In this document: in pieces, positions 12,038 through 22,924 of the stretch
Layout: each line of letters starts with the position of its first letter
Position numbering within the stretch: position 1 is the first letter of the stretch
Source: Carettochelys insculpta
Lineage: Eukaryota > Chordata > Testudines > Carettochelyidae
DNA length: 64,000 nucleotides
Reading direction: 5' to 3'
Assembly (NCBI RefSeq): GCF_033958435.1
Contig: NC_134138.1
Coordinates: forward strand, 29,356,598-29,420,597
The notes under the pieces: generated by a model
Told to the model about the DNA's origin: nothing
Database searches by the model: none
The model's input: the letters and a program-made list of their open reading frames with translations, nothing else
Made by a program: the position numbers and the translations under genes

Positions 12038-12414
12038 GACTGTGTCTACACTTACAAAAAACTTCGAAATGGCCATGCTAATGGCCAAATCAAAGAAAAC
12101 TAATGAGGTGCTAAAATGAACATTCAGCTCCTCATTATCATGCCGCCGGCCCTGGCACTTTGAAAGTGCCGCAGTTCACTCGCCTGCGGCTTGTCTACGT
12201 GGCTGATAGGAATAAGGGGATTTCAATGTTGGCAGGGTCCTTTCGAAAAGGACCCTCATGTAGCGGAGCCACGGGTGAGCGAACTGCAGCACTTTCAAAG
12301 TGCCACGTCCGGTGGCATGCTAATTGGGTGCTGAATATTCATTTCAGCACCTCATTAGTTTTCTTTGATTTGGCCATTAGCATTTCAAAGTTTTTTGTAA
12401 GTGCAGACATAGCC
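12038..12414. mobile_element. Foldback MITE nested in the Tigger element
   Basis: Inverted arms of roughly 70 bp or more start gactgtgtctacacttac and end gtaagtgcagacatagcc. Inner parts of the arms also pair (agcacctcattagttttctt and its inverse; the cactttgaaagtgcc blocks). The target triplet tat occurs on both sides (12035-12037 and 12415-12417), and removing the element rejoins Tigger sequence. The superfamily is not determined; a 2-3 bp TA-containing duplication would fit Tc1/mariner or PIF/Harbinger. Confidence 0.75.
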
Positions 12415-12547
12415 TATGTGTGTCTGTTCTTTCATTAGTGCTCCATATTAACTGAAAATCCCCGTAATCCAACAAACCTATGGCCCCATTTAGGTGAGAT
12501 AACCAGGGTTCCTCTGTATTTAATATTTAATCATGTACGATATAGAC

Positions 12548-12879
12548 CTGGGGACAGCAAACTTTCCAAGGCTGAGTGCCAAAATTTGACCTTTTGACCT
12601 CTGTATACAGTCCCAGTGCCGATGATATTTTTTAAAATAATTAATAGTCCCACTCACAACAGCTTCATTAATAAATAAATTAAGATGCAGAGCTTTACCG
12701 CTTAGGTGGTGGTTGGTAGCATTAGCTGGTCTTTTCTTAATCCACAGGCAGCCTGGCTTTGACCAAGCTCCTGGCTGCATGGGGGAGGAGCAGTGGGGCT
12801 CAGCTCCTGCCTCACATGCCAATAGAGGTTGGCTCGTGTGCCACTCTTGGCTCTCGTGCTGGGGGGTTGCTGACCCCTG
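12548..12879. mobile_element. hAT-type non-autonomous element, family B, inverted copy
   Basis: Same family as 7864-8191 but in opposite orientation (shared ggttggtagcattagctg type internal blocks). The ends are ctggggacagcaaac and gggttgctgacccctg. The flanking 8-mers atatagac (12540-12547 and 12880-12887) are identical. Confidence 0.88.
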
Positions 12880-12887
12880 ATATAGAC

Positions 12888-13350
12888 AGAAAATCCCTGC
12901 TAGGAAGAGTTTACATCCTTAAAACGTTGAGACATAGAAGAAAGTGGGGAGTGCGGTTTCAGATGACAGACGTTTGCTATCTAGTGGGGGTAAGTACAGT
13001 TCTTCTTCTCCATTTCACAAATCTGCCTTTTTGCCCCAGTCTCCCACCATTCTGACGTTTTCTGTCAGGTATCTCTCTCTGGATGGATGTTTTGGCATCA
13101 TTACACCATCTTCAAAACTAAACATCTCTACCCAGAAATGTAGTCTACTTCTCCTCTTACCTGTCTCCTGCCGTTATCTGTGAATGTATAAAACATATTC
13201 TCCGTGCCACCCAAGTCTCTAACTGCGGGGGTTTATTTCTTAACATCATCTTCTTGGAGAGTGAACCAGATGTGACAAGTGCTAGCCATGTTCCTTAATG
13301 TACTGCTGTAAGGTGATTATATGCTATGATGATGAGAGGTGTACAAGATC
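12888..13350. other. Intronic DNA, nothing recognised
   Basis: About 460 bp of unique-looking sequence between two insertions. Confidence 0.45.
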
Positions 13351-13362
13351 TTGAATGGAATA

Positions 13363-14426
13363 GTAACAGAGAGGAAGTCTGTCTATATACTATCAAAACA
13401 AAAAAGCAGTCAAGTAGCACTTTAAAGACTAACAAAATAATTTATTAGGCGATCTTTCGTGGGACAGACCCACTTTTTCAGACCATAGCCATACCAGAAC
13501 AGACTCAATATTTAAGGCACAGAGAACCAAAAACAGTAATCAAGGTGGACAAATCAGAAAAAAAAATATCAAAGTGAGCAGACCCACTGATCGCTGTACT
13601 TACCTACATGCTTCTAGCTTCCATCCTGCACACATAACTAGATCCATTGTTTACAGTCAAGCCCTTAGGTACAATCACATTTGCTCTGATCCAACTGACA
13701 GAGACCATAAATTGCAAGATCTTTACCAAATATTCATAAACCTGAATTACCCACCAGGAGAAATAAAAAAACAAATCAACAGGGCCAGACAAATACCCAG
13801 AGACCAGCTTCACGAAGATAGGCCCAAAAAAGCCAAGAACAGAACACCACTGGTCATCACCTACAGCCCCCAACTCAAACCACTGCAGTGCATTATTAAA
13901 GACCTACAACCTGTCCTTAATCAGGATGCCACACTCCAGAAGACCCTAAGTGACAGGCCTGTACTCTCCTACAGACAGCCTCCCAATCTTATGAGGATTC
14001 TCACCAACTGCCACAGTCTATACCGCAGAAATACTAGTCCTGGAACTTTTCCTTGCAACAAAGCCACAACACTCTTGAAAGAGAGGCTGCCGAACTCTCT
14101 TTTATATTCAAATTCGACACATTAACACGTGGTTTGAACTGGGATGGGAATTTTCTGAGTTGCTATAGGGGCTCGTTTGCATACCTGGCTTAATCTAATT
14201 CTTGACTTCCCCACTGTCCTTCTGCCCCTCTACTCTCTGATTTGCTCAACTTAATAATTGTTTGTCTGATTTGTCCACCTTGATTACTGTTTTTGGTTCT
14301 CTGTGCTTTAAATATTGAGTCTGTTCTGGTATGGCTGTGGTCTGAAGAAGTGGGTCTGTCTGACAAAAGCTCAACTAATAAATTATTGTGTTAGTCTTTA
14401 AAGTACTACTTGATTGCTTTTTTGTT
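13363..14426 (+). mobile_element. Penelope-like element insertion with inverted head
   Basis: It is flanked by an identical 12-bp duplication ttgaatggaata (13351-13362 and 14427-14438). The left 200 bp (13363-13565) is the reverse complement of the element's own 3' tail, including the block agtcaagtagcactttaaag. A forward coding remnant follows, then the forward 3' tail (about 14130-14426) with gaagaagtgggtctgtctg and ctaataaattattgtgttag. Penelope-like elements are known for partial inverted duplications and variable target duplications, and this copy shows both. Confidence 0.85.
13574..14125 (+). pseudogene. Penelope-like polyprotein fragment (after the RT palm)
   Basis: 183 codons containing YLHASSFHP, VYSQALRYNHIC and QLKPLQCIIKDLQP blocks. 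It is collinear with the region after the catalytic YIDD in the larger element at 22.9-24.6 kb (compare YLHASSFHPGYSTQSFVYSQ there). No RT catalytic motif or GIY-YIG motif lies in this fragment: its upstream part was lost when the inverted head was joined, and the downstream part is shortened. Confidence 0.8.
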
Positions 14427-14449
14427 TTGAATGGAATAAGTTTGTCACA

Positions 14450-14620
14450 TGTGGCCAAAACTTGCTGCTGCCTGTGCTTCCTTCGTAATATTTCAAAAAT
14501 CTATCCTTTTCTTTCAGAGTGAACAGCAAAACTCTCACCCAGTTCCTGGTCCTCTCCTATCTTGATTACTGTAATGTAACTGTCCTGACATTCATTTCAT
14601 CCTTCTGTCTTGCCAGAGTA
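14450..14620 (+). mobile_element. L2-like LINE remnant, upstream part
   Basis: A conceptual translation gives an LSYLDYCNV block preceded by an IYPFLSEVNSKTL stretch, resembling the conserved (S)RLDYCN region of L2/Rex-type RT C-termini. A possible continuation lies at 15800-15885. Short and decayed. Confidence 0.45.
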
Positions 14621-14854
14621 CACTAAGATTGTCTTTTTTTGTCCATCACTTTGTGTCATTTCTTTCTTTGAATTCCACTAATGGCTTTTTCTGTTGCATC
14701 ATGTCAAACTCTAGTTCCTTTTCCTTGTCCTCAAGGTCCTTCCCAACTCTGTCCTTCGTTAATAGGATTGTCAATTTTGGTTGGATGTATTTCTGGAGGT
14801 TTCATTGCATGATGTAATCTTTAGTTAAAGATTTAATTCCTGGAGACTCGAGAA

Positions 14855-15664
14855 CAGTAGCTCCCAATCTTTTCCAGATTGGGACCCATTTTGACAATTC
14901 AGGAAGACTTGGTGAACCAAGGCAATTCAAATACCTGGGGACATTGGAGAACTAGTTCAGTAACTTGATATTTTTGCACCTGAGGCAGGAATATAAAATT
15001 GTGCTCCCTCGTATATATTCATAGTAATTATTTCATGGAAAAGGGGAATACAGTAATAAAATAACAACACATTTACTATCAGAGTTGCGATGAGTGTCTT
15101 TCCCTCACCACCAAACTGCTTCCTCCATCTTAAACCCCACACTCTGGGGCTAAGGGAGTCACACTCTGGGGCTGAAATTAAATACAACTATGTATTGTAT
15201 TCCTAGAAGTTTGGACCCTGACCCCAGTGGTTGGAAGCCAGCTGGGGCAGAGCCCTGCCTTCCAGAGCCAGCCACAGGAACCCATGCTGGGAGGAAGGGG
15301 GAGACCCCAACCCCTTTCTAAGGCTGGAAGCTGGCTGGGGCAGAGCCCTGGATGGCTGAGCCAGCCACGGGAACCCTGCTGGGAGCTGGGGGGGGGGCAC
15401 CTCTTGCCCTTCCTCCCAACCTCAGACCCAGGCCGCTACATTACCTGAGCTGGGTGCTGCTCCTCAGGTATGCAGTTATCTGCCCTGCAGCTGAAATGGT
15501 TCTCAATTTAATTGATTGGCTTAACTGCCAGAGGGCTGTTAATCCAATTAAGAAGTTGAGAACTACTTCAAGAGTGTGAATGGCTTCTTAAGAGCCACCT
15601 GTGGAACCACCCAGCCGGTGACCCTTTTGAAGTGTAATGGCAACCCGTAGGCTGGGAAACCCTG
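14855..15664. mobile_element. hAT-type non-autonomous element, 810 bp, with internal duplication
   Basis: The left end cagtagctcccaatctttt and the right end tgggaaaccctg resemble the CAGtGGTTCCCAA class of hAT termini. The flanking 8-mers ctcgagaa (14847-14854) and ctctagaa (15665-15672) match at 7 of 8. Inside, a unit of about 85 bp around gctggggcagagccctg is tandemly duplicated (near 15225-15310 and 15325-15395). No transposase. Confidence 0.75.
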
Positions 15665-15799
15665 CTCTAGAACAATCCTGGAAGGTTAGGAACCCTACCC
15701 ACAAGTTGCCTTCTGTTGCTCACTAGATTTTTCTGCTGTTGGCAATTCTCCCTGAAATACCTTTATGCTTTTACAAATGGAATACAGAACTGATCTGTA

Positions 15800-15885
15800 A
15801 TGTCAATATACTTTCCTCAAGAGTCACCTCTTCCACAAAGCCTACAACTTTTTTAATGATTTCTAGGTGGGGTTGGAGGTATGCA
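15800..15885 (+). mobile_element. L2-like LINE remnant, downstream part
   Basis: Translation gives a KSHLFHKAYNFF block, resembling the terminal LKTHLFxxAF motif of L2-type ORF2. With 14450-14620 it may be one old LINE split by the hAT insertion. Confidence 0.4.
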
Positions 15886-16123
15886 GATGAGAGGTTGCAA
15901 GAAGGAGTCTTCCCTTGCTTTCAGATGCAAGTGCAGTCTCTGATTCCCTTTGCTAATTGGCTAATGTTGGCCTTCAGCTAAGGCGAAGAACTACTCCCTT
16001 TACAGGGTAAACAGGCCAAACTGTTTCACGGATAGGTGCAGAGGCTCACAAGTAGTCATTTATTACTGGTTTTGTTCCACAAGCCTTTGGCAGAAACTTA
16101 TGAGCAGCTGCTGTGCTCTCTCG
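15886..16123. other. Intronic DNA, nothing recognised
   Basis: Short unique-looking stretch. Confidence 0.4.
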
Positions 16124-18071
16124 GGCTGCTTCTACATACGCTACGAGATAAATTCAAGTTCATTAATATCTGTTTAGTAATTCTGGAGTTTATAAGTTTG
16201 AATTTGACCATCCTCACTTCCCACGTGCTCCTCACAAAGTCGACTTATTGCTGCCGCACTCAAATTGGCAAACATCGATTGCGGCAATAGTGTATTGTGG
16301 GAACCTATCCCACAGTTCCCTCATCCCTGTAGCATTCTGGGTATGCTTGCTGGTCTTTGACATCATCTTCCCACATTGCATTTTCCTCATTCCCCTCCCA
16401 GTCCCTGAAAATCTACTGATCCCTGGAAATCATACAGGGACCCTCAAAATTAGAAGAGAGAGAATAGTAGAGTCTAGGAAAAAAGATTTTTGACTTCAGT
16501 GAAACTAATACAGGGATCCCGAAAAGCAAGAAGAAGGAGAAGATGGGAAAGTTTTGCAGAAAATAGAGTTGCTGATGGGGAGAGTCTTTGGCTTTCTGGT
16601 GCACTATAAGGCTTCTGTGCAATGACTGTGTTCTCGACGGGCCATCCGCTGCTGTCCCACCTCCCATCATTGCATGTGATCCCTGAAAATAATGCAGGGG
16701 CATGAACTGTATTTTAAAGTTAAAAAAAAGAGGATAGAAAAGTGTAGGAAAAAAGAATTGTTGACTTTCCCTTTCACTACAAAGTTAATGCCAACCCGGT
16801 TGATGTCAGTGAAATAACATACACTGAGCTTATAACACAAACAGGCATCTCAGCTGGATCCTCCTCCCCCATGTTTGTGAGCGGGTCAAGGCATGAAAAC
16901 AGATAGCAGGTATTAGTAAAAAGATTTTATAACTGGAATATAAAACCAGAAGGTGTCTGCAATGGACAGCAAGCTCCGGGAAATATTTTTGGTGGGGTGT
17001 GGGTGGGTGATGTGGTCTGTGACTGCTGAAATAAGCCCACCCGTGTATCTGAGCTGCTGGGGGAGATTTCCCCCCAGTGGCAGAAGCCACACTAGGGGCG
17101 TGTGGGGCGGGTTGAGTGGGGGTCCAGTTGAGGTGGTCCTCCCCGAATATCTTAGCCGCCAGGGGAGAATTTCCCCTATCAGCAGCAAGCCCTGATATGG
17201 GCATAGGGGGCGTTCGGGGGGGGGGCAGTTGAAGTGGTCCTCTCTGAGCTGGGGGAGACTTCTGCACAGCAGCAGCAAAACCCCAGTATCTTAACTGTCG
17301 GGGGAGACTTCCCCATGGCGGCTGTAAGCCCCTGAATGTCTTTCCTGCCTTTGGAGCCCTCAATGCATGCAATCTTTCATGGTGCTGCCTGGAAGCATGA
17401 TCAATACTGAATGGCAGGCACATCCTTTCATTGAGTTGGGGCTACCCACGTGATGTGCAGAGCATGGGAAAGACCCAGACTGTGTGTCCACTGTGGGTGA
17501 GGGAAGGGAGTTCTCACATGGATGTAAACCGCTGAGAAGAAGTTTCTGGGCGTCTTATGCAAGCACGACCTCAGCACAACCTTGTTGCCACACGGTGTGA
17601 CAGGGCAGCAGCTGGCACCAGGCAGCGCAGAAAAAACAATGAGTGTAGACAGAGCCACAAACTCCTTGGAAGCGCTGTTTGAATGGGTAGGTGCACTCAC
17701 AACGCTAATAGCAAAGAAGGAAAGACATTTCTCAGGCTCTCATACAAACATGAGCCCACAGCCAAAGGCTCGCTGCTCCTGCTTGGAAATTCATGGTCTT
17801 CCTATTTTACTGGAGAGCATTGTGGGTTACATACAGCACACCTCTGGAGGCTAATAAATTCAACTTTAAGACATGGCGTTTCCACACTGGCCTTTAATCG
17901 AACTTCTGAATTCAAGTTTGAGACTATATCTGTCGGGTAACTGTGATTTTTGTAATCTTGAGATTAGCGCACCCTAAATCAAGCTAATGGTATTTACAGT
18001 GAAGACAGTCACTTGGTAATATCGAGCTAACTGCCTTAAATTCAAATTTATCTTGTAGTGTAGATGCAGCC
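16124..18071. mobile_element. DNA transposon of about 1.95 kb with terminal inverted repeats, no transposase
   Basis: The left end reads ggctgcttctacatacgc then agataaattcaagtt. The right end is the inverse (aaatttatcttgtagtg, then tagatgcagcc). Flanks are similar but not identical (tgtgctctctcg and tgtgtctctc), so a target duplication is unproven. Internally there are two diverged copies of a block around tgatccctg...taggaaaaaag (about 16420-16490 and 16680-16770) and a GC-rich array of units built on ggggagacttccccatggcgg (about 17040-17320). No frame resembles a transposase. The superfamily is undetermined. Confidence 0.6.
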
Positions 18072-18074
18072 TGT

Positions 18075-19310
18075 GTCTCTCACCAGTCTCTAGCTTTCTA
18101 ACTAAATCAGGGCTCCCTTCCTCTAGGTCTTCACCCAGTCCTTGGCCTAGTTGATCAGGCATCTTTCCATGGTCTTCCATAACCCAGGTCCTTCATCAGT
18201 AGAGGCTGTACAGCAGGTCCTCTTCTCAGGTGGGCACGCACGGCAATTCTCGTGTGCTATCCTCCTGTCACATTCACAGTCCTAGTTCTGTATATAAGGT
18301 AGCCCAATCTGCATCAGCTGTCTTCCTGGATCACAAAGTCCTCAGTTCTGGGCCAAATCAAGGACCTTGCTAAAGCTGGATCTTCAATCTCACTTAAAGG
18401 GCCAGCTCTCCTTGTGATAAGATTGTTGATAGTTAAAGTAGCTACAATAATTTAAAAATCTAAAATCTTTTAACAAATCTAATCTAATCTAATCTTTTAA
18501 AGAAATTTAAATATCTATGTAAAGGTTGTATACATTTCTTTATATTCTCTTCCCCCAAGTACTCCTCATGTGTCTCTCGTCTTTATAAATGTTATGGTGT
18601 TGTTTATTGTATGTTTGTACAGCACCTAACACAAGAAGCTTTGTTCCTGTGTTGGGCTTCTGGGTACTGCTGCACGGAATATATTTAATAAGATCTAGCT
18701 CTATAACCAAGAAACATTTAACACAAGGAAATTCTATTATTTTTGGTACCAGCCACTTAAAACTCCTGGTTGAAAAAACATGTTGGGATGATGTTCAAAA
18801 ACTGAACATGACAATGTTATATGTCATTAATATAAAATCTCTTTTTTTCAGCTCTTCAGGACCTTGCAAATTATGACAATAGCGTTTTGTGCTTGGCTTC
18901 TATATGAGGGTGCACCACTGTGGAAAAAATACAGCCTATTTTGTTTTGACTGTCATTATAAGGTAAAGCCAGGCACATTTCAAATGAACATTCAGAAAAC
19001 TTGTAAGAGATGGTAACAAAAAATTGCTCTCGTGTGTGTGTGGCGGGTGGGGGGCAATGGATTTACTAGGCACTGGGTTGCAGCTGTTATGCTGTGCAAC
19101 ATACATCAGTAGTCAGCTTTCACTTCCATAAGAAAAGAAGTAAAATTTGCTTTCATAAATGTGATTGCTAGTAAACTTTGCTATTGAAAAGCTTAACACT
19201 GTGTGTTCAAACCATACAGAGGAAAACATCTATTAAACTGAAAAGTGCTCTCACAATGGCATTATGAGGACAAACATTCTCAGCCCTTGTGTCCATCTAA
19301 AAATATCTGC
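18075..19310. other. Intronic DNA with a short (TCTAA)n run
   Basis: Mostly AT-rich unique-looking sequence. A few tandem aatct units lie near 18475-18500, and a (TG)n/G-rich run near 19030-19055. Confidence 0.5.
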
Positions 19311-19311
19311 T

Positions 19312-19658
19312 AGAGTGAGGTGGACAAGTTATGGCCTGTTCACTGTGTCCAGCCAGTTGTACCTTTTCATCTGCCCCTTGGGCTCCCACCAGGGAGCAGG
19401 GTTGTGGCTTGCCCCACTCCAACACCATTCCCTGATTGAAATACCAGGCAGGAGGTTTGAGCTAGTGGCAGATGGGTGGTGGGCAGGGGGAGGACCATTT
19501 TTCTGGATCTCCCCGATTGGCTGGGGTTGTATGCATGTCCATTTGGCCAGTGGCTTATCCACCATTGGGAGGAGGTCAGGCCATCAAGCATTCATGGCCC
19601 ACCATACAACTTGCCTGTTCTGATGTAGCCCTCAGGCCAAAAAGTTTGCTCACCTCTG
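19312..19658. mobile_element. Probable hAT-type non-autonomous element
   Basis: The right end (ggccaaaaagtttgctcacctctg) is a clear hAT-like terminus of the CAGaGGTGAGCAAACTTTTTGGCC type. The left end (gagtgaggtggacaag) is degenerate. No convincing 8-bp duplication was found. Confidence 0.5.
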
Positions 19659-19659
19659 T

Positions 19660-21040
19660 TCTAGCTCTACCAAGCTTTTCTTTTAGGATCCTATAGTTCC
19701 CAGGCACTTAAATGTAGCCGTACATACATTTTTTAAAATAGGAGTTATTTTTAACTACAGAAACAAGATTTTTTTCTAGGGAAAAGTCAGTTAAATTCTT
19801 ATACAATAAAAGTTTTAAATGTTTAGCTTTTCATCGTAAGGCTGTACATGTTGTTTCTTCCATGCTTCTAAAATTCCACAGTGTTTGTTTCTAAAGATAG
19901 ATCTAAACTTTATCATAAACAAGATGTTTGGTTTAGGTATAAGGATCCTGACCTCATCTGAATGTGTTTTAGAAAGAATTTTTTTTCTTCTGACACAGGC
20001 ATCATTACTTCATGGCTAGTATTAGCTGATTAATTTGTTTGATGTATTTGTGTATGAAGGGGTCTTATGAACAAGTGAGGGCGATGGGTCATTTGATATT
20101 GTTAATATTTGACTCTTCATTGCAGTGCTATCCTGCGTTCCTTCACTGGTTTTCTCTCAGACCTTCATCTAGTAATGGCAACAGCTAGGTTCAAGCAAAA
20201 GAAAGACCAGTAGGTGTTGTTCTTGTGTGCACGTACTAAAGAGGAGGAGGACTATAATGGAGGATCATATGAAAATTTTCAGGGGTTTTGTAGGGTTCTG
20301 TCACACCCGTCCTATCTCTGTATGTGATGGTGCTAAAAGAGATGGTGAGGTGGCTTGGGCTGTGACACTGTCAGCCTGCTGGTAATGTACAGCTTTAGGT
20401 CTGGAGCTGAGGCTTAGTCTGATGTCTCCTTCACCTGTGCTTGGCCAAACTGGGAGCATCAGTGAGATTGGTCCAGATAAACAAGGGCAGTGTTCTTCAA
20501 CTGGGGGAAGGATTTAGAAAGCTCCCTGGGTATCATGCTTGCCCCCTTTGTGGAAGAGTATGTCAGTTAAATGAGACGCACATAGTTTTCATTCTAGAAC
20601 CTCAGTTGCTTGTAGAGTCCAGGTGGCTGTGGTGGCCAGACGTACTTTTTTCTTCTTGCTTACATGTGATGATTGCAATTCTTTCTCTTCAGTATACACT
20701 ATACTACTCTTACCCAAGCCTCTGTGTTCTCTAGGTTAGGTGAATATGAAATAGTCTTGTGACATGATCCCTGGAGTGCAGCCTGGGACTTGTGGGCCCA
20801 CATCCCCCTTATCTTGCTACCGTGGGCTCTCTCTCACAGTGCTTTACTTGTGACAAGCAGCAAACCCCTCCATGCGTAGTGATCACTCAGCACAACAAGA
20901 TGTGGAGCCCCACACCCAGCTCGGTTGCGTAAGTGCTCCTGGAGCCACTCTGAGAAAGTCATTAGCCAGCTCCCCACAGCTCCTAGCCTTGTACTCAAAA
21001 TGAGCAGTGTAGATTTATTAATTGGTTTGCCACTTTATCA
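19660..21040. other. Intronic DNA, nothing recognised
   Basis: About 1.4 kb without an assignable feature. The more GC-rich part at 20750-21000 could belong to an old repeat I cannot name. Confidence 0.45.
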
Positions 21041-21044
21041 ATGG

Positions 21045-22335
21045 AAAGTGGACATACACCTGGAAAAGTTCCAGAAGATAGGAAATAAGCTAATATCCCA
21101 GTAATTAAACAGGGTAAGCAGGATAGCCTACATAATTATAGGCCTGTCAGTCTGAAATTGATCCTGGGCAAGATAATGGAGCTGCTGATACAGGACTTAA
21201 TTAAGAAAGAATTAAAACTGAGTAATATAATTAATGCCAATCAATATAGGTTTATGGAAAATAGATCCTGTCAAACTAATTTGATACCTCTCTTTTGATG
21301 AGATTACAAGTTTGGTTCATAAATATTATAGAGTTGATGTAATATACTTAGACTCTGTAAAGCATTTGACTTGGTATCACATGATATGTTGATTTTAAAG
21401 ATAACAAAGTTATGTCTTTAAGCATGTATTAAAAGGACTAAAACTAATTGGTAGGCCTAAACACACAATTGTAAATGGGAAATCATCACTGAACAATGAT
21501 GTAATGTGTTTCTAGTGAGGTCCCATAGTTGTTAGTCTGATGCAATTTAACATTTTTATCAATGACCTGGAAGGAAGCATAAGATAATCACTGATAAATT
21601 TTGCAGCGAGTGTGAAAATTGAGAGAGTGGAAAGTAATAAAAAGGACAGATCACTGATTCAGAGCAATTTGAATTGCTGGTAAGATGGGTTACAGGACCA
21701 GAGAGCCCTTGGTCCTGAGGATGTTCCAGCCCTGGGCCAGAGCTGTGGCCAGCAGTACAGGCAGGGCTGAAACCGGTGCCCCGGGGCAATAAGGGCCAGC
21801 AGCCTGACCGTGGCTGGAACCAGCCTCCACAGGTCTAGTAGCTGGAACTAGCCTCTGCAGGGCCAGGGCTGTCAGTTTGGCCATGACTGGAACTGGTTTC
21901 CCCAAAGCTGGCAGCTGGAGCCATGGCCAGCAGCCCACCTGCATCTGGGATGGGGCTGGCATAGACCAGGCTGTAGGTAAGGGGGCAGCAGGGACTCAGG
22001 GTGTGGGGAGGAGGCAGAGAAGCCACAGGGGTCTGGAGCTTCCAGCAGAGAGAGGCAGCAGGCTGGGGGAGGCGGGACAGGAGACCTTTCTTTGTCTGGC
22101 AAATTCCCTCATTCAGGTCTTGTCCGGTCCTGAGGGTGCTAGATGAGGGAGATGCAACCTGTAGTGTAATCGCTGCTGGAATACTGTGTCTGGTTCTCAC
22201 ATCCACAATCAAAGAAGGCTATTCCTATACTGGAGAGAGTTAAGAGAAGACGCATAAGAATGTTTAAAGGATTAAAATACCTGCCTTACAGAAAGTAAAT
22301 GCAAAGAGATCAACCTCTTTAGCTCAGCAAAGGGA
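21045..22335 (+). mobile_element. CR1 LINE remnant, interrupted by GC-rich DNA
   Basis: The decayed RT region at 21050-21660 encodes, with frameshifts, blocks resembling RPVSL, NQYRF, VDVIYLD, KAFDLVSH and NIFINDLE, the usual CR1 RT order. A later block at 22145-22330 (tgtctggttctcacatcc, then gtttaaaggattaaaatacc) resembles the CR1 3' coding end. The 21665-22140 interval between them is GC-rich and does not match CR1. Confidence 0.7.
21665..22140. repeat. GC-rich imperfect repeat inside the CR1 remnant
   Basis: Imperfect recurring units around gctggaaccagcctc / gctggaactagcctc / gactggaactggtttcc at intervals of about 50-60 bp, with ggccagcagc blocks between them. It separates two parts of one CR1 and is probably a later insertion or expansion. 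Confidence 0.45.
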
Positions 22336-22339
22336 ATAT

Positions 22340-22680
22340 CATGGGGGATTCCAGTCTAAAATTAACTGCAAGAGCAACGGGCTAAGCTGCTCCCAGGTGG
22401 ACTGCCCCCACATTTCCCGGAAGTGGCACAGTGGTTCCACAGAAACAGGAGAATGGGGGTGGTGCCAAGGTAGTGGGTCATGGGTGAGCATGGGAGGAGC
22501 AGGGTTAGGGAGGGAGCAGCGGCGGGGGCTCATCTCAAGTGGCCCTGTTCCCTCTCACTCCTTTCTCCCCCACCCTGGAATTCCTGCACTAGTTGCCTCT
22601 GAGTCCCCACTCCTGGGGTTGTGTAAGAATTTTTCTTGTCAGAAGGGGTCACAGTGCAATGAAATTTGAGAACCCCTCAT
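22340..22680. other. Possible hAT-like 3' end, otherwise unassigned
   Basis: The stretch ends in caatgaaatttgagaacccct, the inverse of a MER5/Charlie-like AGGGGTTCTCAAATTTC terminus. No matching left end was found, so this is at most a truncated element. Confidence 0.3.
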
Positions 22681-22924
22681 ATACCACAAAGGGGTCTTCA
22701 CTTTGTAGTTGTTCGGTTCTTGGCTCATATGCAGATGTGCAGTTCCAATGGCACTAGCAGAGACCTGTGGTGTGTGAGTTCAAAATCACTTTGACATTAG
22801 CTATTGTGAAATATTTATTGCAAATAAAGTAATTGCAAATTTGTGCAGGTTTACTCTCGTCAACATGGTGAGTACAGGCCACCATTACCAGGGTTTCTAT
22901 GATGTATGAAATATTTAAGAGAAC

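Larger units (their letters stand above)
10011..12516 (+). mobile_element. Tigger-like (pogo/Tc1-mariner) DNA transposon, dead, with a nested MITE
   Basis: The ends caggagaaccttggttatc and its rough inverse (gataaccagggttcctctg, ending 12516) are each flanked by TA (10009-10010 and 12517-12518), the Tc1/mariner target duplication. A transposase pseudogene occupies 10209-11746. The insertion at 12038-12414 interrupts the 3' non-coding part. Confidence 0.85.

Noticed and set aside
16830..17423. 197-codon minus-strand frame
   Set aside because: It runs through the GC-rich internal array of the 16-18 kb element, and overlapping frames on both strands are equally open.
18470..18505. Pentanucleotide expansion like the human SAMD12 TTTTA/TTTCA repeat
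   Set aside because: Only a few aatct units occur; the sequence and length do not match that expansion.
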